DNA of 12,071 nt from Phoronis ovalis (taxonomy: Eukaryota > Phoronida > Phoronidae), in NCBI GenBank assembly GCA_028565635.1, contig JAOXYB010048002.1, positions 1-12,071 on the forward strand. The letters run 5' to 3'. The notes beneath the pieces are model-generated. The model did not search any database. It was not told the DNA's origin and saw only the letters and a program-made list of their open reading frames with translations. Positions within the stretch are counted from its first letter, which is position 1; every line of letters starts with the position of its first letter. The translations under genes and the position numbers were made by a program. Below are positions 8,043-12,071 of this stretch, piece by piece.

Positions 8043-8711
8043 CTAAAAATATGTTCTAGGTTATGTTGCTAGTTTGTACCGGCAACTAGCCATTAGCTTT
8101 AAATAACATTGGTTACATGTCTTAATTAATTGTTACTATCTTCCCAAAGAAGTTGTGGTGCAGAGGTTGTATGTTATCATCGCTTTATGTATGTTTCAAT
8201 GGTTCCAACCAATTATCTCGGCATAAGTGATTTTCACAACACACAAAATATATGATTTATTACGAAGTATAAAACGTAATATAACTTGTCTTAGACGAAT
8301 ACGAAGTACATTTACAACTACAGAATGTATTTCTTAAACTATTTGTTATTTATATTTGTTTAAGGTAAGCTTCAGCCAAAACATATGCTTTCAATGGTTA
8401 CAAATGTCGGGAAGTGATAACGTTTCTCGATAGCAAAGGAAAGAACTGGCTAATTTGTATTACCCATTGTCTTAAAGACTGCTGTTTTATAATGTTGAAT
8501 TTTACATGTTTCAAACATATATATACATTGTATTTGTAAATGTTGCCTTCAGTCAAGTTTTAACAAAGAAATATTAATACCATTGATATGTGATCATTCT
8601 TGCGCATGCCTTGTGCTTACCTGGTGAGATAATAGGCTGTTCGTTTGTTTGTTTTTGGCTGGTAGGGTAACTCAAAAGTTTGTGTCAAAGGACAACTTAC
8701 ATCCAGAGGTT

Positions 8712-8760
8712 ATGAAAAAGCAGCCCCCATTTAACGTGCATACAATAATAAGATATGATT
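8712..8760. repeat. 50-bp repeat, copy C
   Basis: TATGAAAAAGCAGCCCCCAT followed by TTAACGTGCATACAATAATA. If the later 8797-9262 insertion and one target copy are removed, it sits about 144 bp from exon 2, similar to copy B's place beside exon 3. Confidence 0.65.
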
Positions 8761-8788
8761 TTTGATATGTTGAATGCATTTCCTAAGT

Positions 8789-8796
8789 ATAATAGC
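8789..8796 (+). repeat. Target-site duplication ATAATAGC, left copy
   Basis: Perfect 8-bp match to 9263-9270, directly outside the inverted ends of the 8797-9262 element. Confidence 0.85.
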
Positions 8797-9262
8797 GCCG
8801 GGGGTGTCACTTGAAAAAAAGTCGGGTACCCATGCTCGTCCGTAGGGTGCAAAATAAGCCCCTAAAGGAGAAGTGGAGGATCAAAATACCACCCCTAACC
8901 GGGGGATTTTGCTGAAAAAGGTACCTGAAAAATTAACAACCAAAAAAAAAACGGTTACCAAAAAAATCGACAACCAAAAAAAAAAAAAGTCGTCAAAACA
9001 AAATAACACACTAAATTTAAAAAAAATGCAAAATGGTCACCAAAAGGTAATGCTCGCTGCTCCCACTGAAAAAATGACCCTAAACGGGAGGTGTACATGA
9101 AAAACCAACCTCTAAACGGAAATTTACATTTGTCAAAAACCCCTAAATGTGATTTTCCGCCAAAATCGACCCCTAAACGGAGTTCCCGAAAAAGGTACCC
9201 CTTACACCCGTTTTTTCGGACAAGCATGCGTACCCGACTTTTTTGTAAGTGAGCCCCCCGGG
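8797..9262. mobile_element. Non-autonomous DNA transposon (MITE) with 45-bp inverted ends and 8-bp duplication
   Basis: The left end 8798-8842 and the reverse complement of 9217-9261 match closely, sharing AAAAAAGTCGGGTAC and CATGCT(C/T)GTCCG. The 8 bases ATAATAGC occur perfectly on both outer sides (8789-8796 and 9263-9270), a clean target-site duplication. Eight-base duplications are typical of hAT-like and P-like elements. The body holds degenerate CCCCTAAACGG units, long A runs and, on the minus strand, a GCGAGCA/GGTGACC segment shared with 7012-7339. Open frames inside (8873-9100 plus, 8955-9278 minus) are low-complexity and do not look like protein. No transposase. Confidence 0.88.
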
Positions 9263-9270
9263 ATAATAGC
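9263..9270 (+). repeat. Target-site duplication ATAATAGC, right copy
   Basis: Perfect 8-bp match to 8789-8796 on the far side of the same element. Confidence 0.85.
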
Positions 9271-9377
9271 ATTCTCACTAAATTTGCAATTGGACACGCA
9301 CAATCACAAAGGCAAAGTTGTATTTATGAATATTAAGGTCAAATGTGAAGAGGTTCTTTCAAAAGATAACTGCTTAC

Positions 9378-9548
9378 CTGGGCAATTCACGTGAGTGTCA
9401 CACATTATGACACTAGTGTTATCTCCATAACAATATAATCCCTGATACTGTGCCATTGGATTATCACAGAAACGAATTCTTGTCATGATTGCAATGCTGC
9501 AAGTCACTGGACACGTCGTATTCTGCCATTCCCCCCAATTACCATTAA
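9378..9548 (-). CDS. TSP1-repeat exon 2
   Basis: A 57-codon TSP1 repeat between acceptor TTTTTCAG|TT and donor CCCAG|GTAAGC, phase 1 at both ends. Splicing from exon 1 gives a valine codon (G+TT) before NGNWGEW. The six cysteines are kept, but the nearly invariant glycine after the second cysteine is serine (VTCSIAIM), and the second glycosylation sequon seen in exons 1 and 3 is lost because N has become I. NTT and NTS sequons remain. It is a recent duplicate of exons 1 and 3, as shown by protein similarity and shared intron sequence on its 3' side. A short transposon (8797-9262) lies about 115 bp past its donor. The changed core residues could mark relaxed constraint, although the frame is intact. 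Confidence 0.95.
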
Positions 9549-9762
9549 CTGAAAAAGCATGTCTTAGGTTTTATGTTAGTGTAATCGTGATATTATGCGT
9601 ATTATTATTGTAATACAACGCAACCAGATATGTTCAGATATTTTATACTTATTTTGTTATTATCACTGACGCGTCACACAAGTTGTCACATAATTATCCA
9701 GCATTCGATCAGCTAGGCAAACTTTTTCATCTGTCGTTAGTTTGTGAATTGCGTTATATGCC

Positions 9763-10173
9763 GTATTTTGTCTAATAGTCGCCCTGGGTGATTATTTAAA
9801 GAAATGCCTTTAGGGGGTTGTTAGAGAGTGGGTGATTAATAACTTTTTTGTACTCCTGGCCTGATGATTTGCATTTTTTTAATATATTGTTTGCGATACA
9901 TAAGGCAGATCTCGAAGACTGCAAGTTTATCAAATACAATTGGCTTATTTAAGCGAAACTCTTACAAACCTTAAACAAACATACCATAAAAACGAGCTAA
10001 TCAACTACACATAATAATGAATTAAAATGTGATTATCTCGTATTATAATTCAAACGATTTTTCTATTCAACTTGTCGTCCGGGGGGCGATTATTGATTTA
10101 ATTTAGTCACTAGAGGCGGCGACTGATAGAGGCGGCGATTATTAAAAAAGGGGGCAATTATTAGAGAAAATAC
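9763..10173. mobile_element. 0.4-kb MITE-like element with 22-bp inverted ends and GGCGATTATT motifs
   Basis: The left end 9763-9784 (GTATTTTGTCTAATAGTCGC..) matches the reverse complement of 10152-10173 at 19 of 22 positions. Close to the right end the motif GGCGATTATT or variants repeats four times (about 10084, 10117, 10131 and 10151). No unambiguous target-site duplication; TTATA occurs near both ends but offset. No coding potential. It lies in the intron between exons 1 and 2. Confidence 0.6.
10084..10162 (+). repeat. Degenerate GGCGATTATT repeats
   Basis: Units GGGCGATTATT, GGCGGCGACTGAT, GGCGGCGATTATT and GGGGCAATTATT, irregularly spaced by 14 to 33 bp, at the right end of the 9763-10173 element. 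Confidence 0.6.
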
Positions 10174-10999
10174 TTTATAAATTCAAAAATCACAATATAC
10201 ATGCAGTCGGCCGTCAATGTTATGTCCTTTATATGACATCAACTCCCTTGATCAGTTAGACATGCGAATCTTTCCCAATGAAGAAATGAGAAAAAGTTAA
10301 GCAGACCATATACAATTATTTTCCATAAATGTCTTAACAATGTATAGTATTTAGTGTTACTCAATCATATCATCCACGGCAGCGGAACCCTGTTGAAGTT
10401 GTCTTAACCAAATGTTTTCTCATAGAAATCGTCCGTTGTGGTTTTAAACACTATGAACTAAAAACAGAATTTAAAGTAGCTTTTGCTTTATTTCTCTCTA
10501 TTACATAAACATATTTTCTCCAATACCTAATTTACATACTGGTATATAACCACTAAAAAAAAAGTGATAATACCTCGTCTTAAACTATCGAAAAACTGGA
10601 CCAGTCAGAGTATTTGCCATCCATTCTAGGCAGCGCTTTTAAAAGAATTATCGCGAGGTGGCTAGTAGCGTCTAGCTGTAAAACGTGGCTCACCAGGATC
10701 TCGTGCGTGTAATACATGAGGGACAGTTATATATACATTTATGTTGTTTGTAGACCCAATCTGCATAATTTATAAACATCTGTGAATGCTGCAAAGTAAA
10801 TCTAAGGGACTATCTGTGATAAAACATTATTTTATTATGTAACCAAGCTTTGGCACTATTGGCGAGTTTAAAAGTATTCTCAAAGGTGCCAACATTTACC
10901 ATCAGACATTTAGTCACTAAAACCAACTTGTAGTTTATAAACACTAAGGTCAAATGTAAAGACAAGCTGTTGTAAAAGAAAATGTCCATTTCTGCTTAC
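10174..10999. other. Intron between exons 1 and 2, remaining part
   Basis: Mostly featureless. The stretch 10935-10962 (CACTAAGGTCAAATGTAAAG) matches 9324-9351 beside exon 2 (TATTAAGGTCAAATGTGAAG), marking flanking intron that was copied along with the exon. Confidence 0.65.
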
Positions 11000-11170
11000 C
11001 TGGGCATTCTACGTGAGTTTCGCACATTATAGTACTAGTGTTTTCTCCAACACAATCCAATCCCTGATATTGTGGCACTGGGTTATCACAATAACGAATT
11101 CTTGTCATGTTTGCAATGCCACAAGTCACTGGACATGTCGTATTCCGCCATTCACCCCAGTTACCATTAA
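11000..11170 (-). CDS. TSP1-repeat exon 1 (first in window)
   Basis: One complete thrombospondin type-1 repeat of 57 codons, opening after a pyrimidine-containing acceptor ending in TTTTTTTCAG and closing at CCCAG|GTAAGC; both boundaries are phase 1. It starts NGNWGEW, with the WxxW tryptophan motif (C-mannosylation type), followed by CPVTCG, an arginine-layer segment TRIRYC, the DNPVPQYQGLDC turn and the last two cysteines in IMC and VEC. All six cysteines expected of a TSP1 fold are present. Three N-glycosylation sequons are visible (NTT, NMT, NTS). The glycine normally found three residues after the second cysteine is alanine, so the POFUT2 O-fucosylation consensus is incomplete. It is about four-fifths identical to exons 2 and 3. 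Upstream exons must lie beyond position 12071. Secreted or extracellular location is inferred from the domain family. Confidence 0.95.
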
Positions 11171-12071
11171 CTGAAAAAAACACTCCAGGCCACATGATGC
11201 CGCTAACTAATTATTAGCTTTAAGAGGGAAAACAAGCAATTTAGGCAATTGCAGGAAAGAGGCCAGAGGATTCAAGTCATATTTGGTGTGACATTCAAGG
11301 AGAGACAGAATACCAAAAATGCGTTAAACAAAGTTTAGCTTTATTATTGCTTAGTATGCCAGGGCCACCGATGTTTTAATTGCAATTCAGCTCATAAGAA
11401 TGCTTAAATTACTTAGGATATATTTCCATCTGTAGAGAGTGGTTTCCAAGTGGATGAGCGTATTTGATAGAGACACATTAATATTTATTACAAAAACAAT
11501 GTAATAATTCGTGAAAACGAAGTTGCAAATCGTATCCATGGCAACTAACACTGTCGTTTGTCAACACACTCAAAAACAGAAGAAATATATGCAAACTTCA
11601 AGAGCACACTTATTAATTGGATTACGGGTATGAAATATAAACATTATGTTAAATACTAGCCGATACGTTCTACTGTGCACAACTTTGTAAAGAAAAACTG
11701 TGAAAAATCCATTGTTTACACACACAAAGTATCTTTTTGTGACTTTAACACTCAAGCTGCCAACTGTGTGATAAATACGGTTCGAGCTATCATGAGAACA
11801 ATGTTGAACAACATGGATTGGTTCTCCTTTTTGTAGGGATATAGTGAGAAAGGGGGAACCTTAATGGTTTAAAAATATATAGATCTCGGAGAAACGTAAA
11901 TACACCTTGGAATTATCTGGTTCAAGTCGAGAGTTCGCAAAATAGAGGCTACGTTTTTAAGACCTCTTAACAAGACGCATGATACTAGCTAATGGACGTG
12001 TTTTCCGAGTCTGCATTATTAGTGAACAAACTATATAACATTTATTAGTTTATAGATCTGTCCTATATATA
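11171..12071. other. Intron sequence upstream of exon 1, nothing recognised
   Basis: AT-rich. The first 50 bases share a motif (AACTA..ATTAGCTTTAA, near 11205-11222) with the same side of exon 3 (8084-8102), a trace of the exon duplication. No further TSP1 exon, promoter or start exon is seen, so the preceding exon lies outside the window. Confidence 0.6.

Larger units (their letters stand above)
75..11170 (-). other. Interior of a multi-TSP1 gene (ten exons, both ends missing)
   Basis: Exons at 11000-11170, 9378-9548, 7872-8042, 6573-6758, 3884-4057, 3409-3579, 2915-3079, 1558-1737, 415-588 and 75-239 form one open frame when joined at phase-1 sites, with no internal stop under the donors chosen. 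Each join codes for Val, Ile or, at one site, His, directly before the next WxxW motif, so the repeats follow each other with almost no linker. Known multi-TSP1 proteins with a similar repeat style include hemicentins, properdin, SCO-spondin and BAI receptors; no other domain is visible here to choose between them. The array is probably extracellular, folded in the ER with glycosylation. Transcript structure is inferred from splice motifs only. Confidence 0.88.

Noticed and set aside
8873-9278. Lys/Asn-rich plus frame and aromatic-rich minus frame inside the MITE
   Set aside because: Compositional artefact of A runs and CCCCTAAACGG units; no transposase motif.
11570-11755. Minus-strand 61-codon open frame
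   Set aside because: No splice boundary, domain or cysteine pattern; lies in intron.

Overview
This window is animal (metazoan) genomic DNA, not prokaryotic. It is AT-rich and sparsely coding. Its only convincing protein-coding signal is a chain of short exons on the minus strand, separated by introns of about 0.2 to 2.5 kb with recognisable splice sites. No lineage-specific marker is visible. The domain style, intron sizes and many short transposons fit an invertebrate such as a mollusc, cnidarian or basal deuterostome, but that is a guess.

The main content is the interior of one large gene read right to left. Ten exons (numbered 1-10 here in transcript order: 11000-11170, 9378-9548, 7872-8042, 6573-6758, 3884-4057, 3409-3579, 2915-3079, 1558-1737, 415-588 and 75-239) each encode exactly one thrombospondin type-1 repeat (TSP1). 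Every exon has a length divisible by three and is bounded by phase-1 introns, so any exon can be skipped or duplicated without changing frame. Neither the start (signal peptide) nor the end (membrane anchor, stop, poly-A site) of the gene is present. The product should be a secreted or cell-surface multi-TSP1 protein. I cannot name the gene. Exons 1-3 are close relatives of one another and share flanking intron sequence, so they arose by recent tandem duplication. Exons 4-10 are more diverged. Exons 4 and 9 are unusual in both cysteine pattern and donor site.

The introns carry several structured repeats found by comparing the strands: an imperfect foldback at 951-1146; a 0.95-kb element at 4721-5676 with 33-bp inverted ends; a pair of related GCGAGCA/GGCGACC-type repeats at about 7012-7339 and 8797-9262, the second with 45-bp inverted ends and a perfect 8-bp target-site duplication; three copies of a roughly 50-bp repeat beside the duplicated exons; and a 0.4-kb element at 9763-10173 with GGCGATTATT motifs. 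The most unexpected object is inside the 4721-5676 element: a possible two-exon mini-gene on the minus strand with TATA-like and E-box motifs, an ATG in strong context, a good 99-bp intron and an in-frame stop. It is hypothetical.

No rRNA, tRNA, CRISPR array or bacterial-type operon signal was seen.
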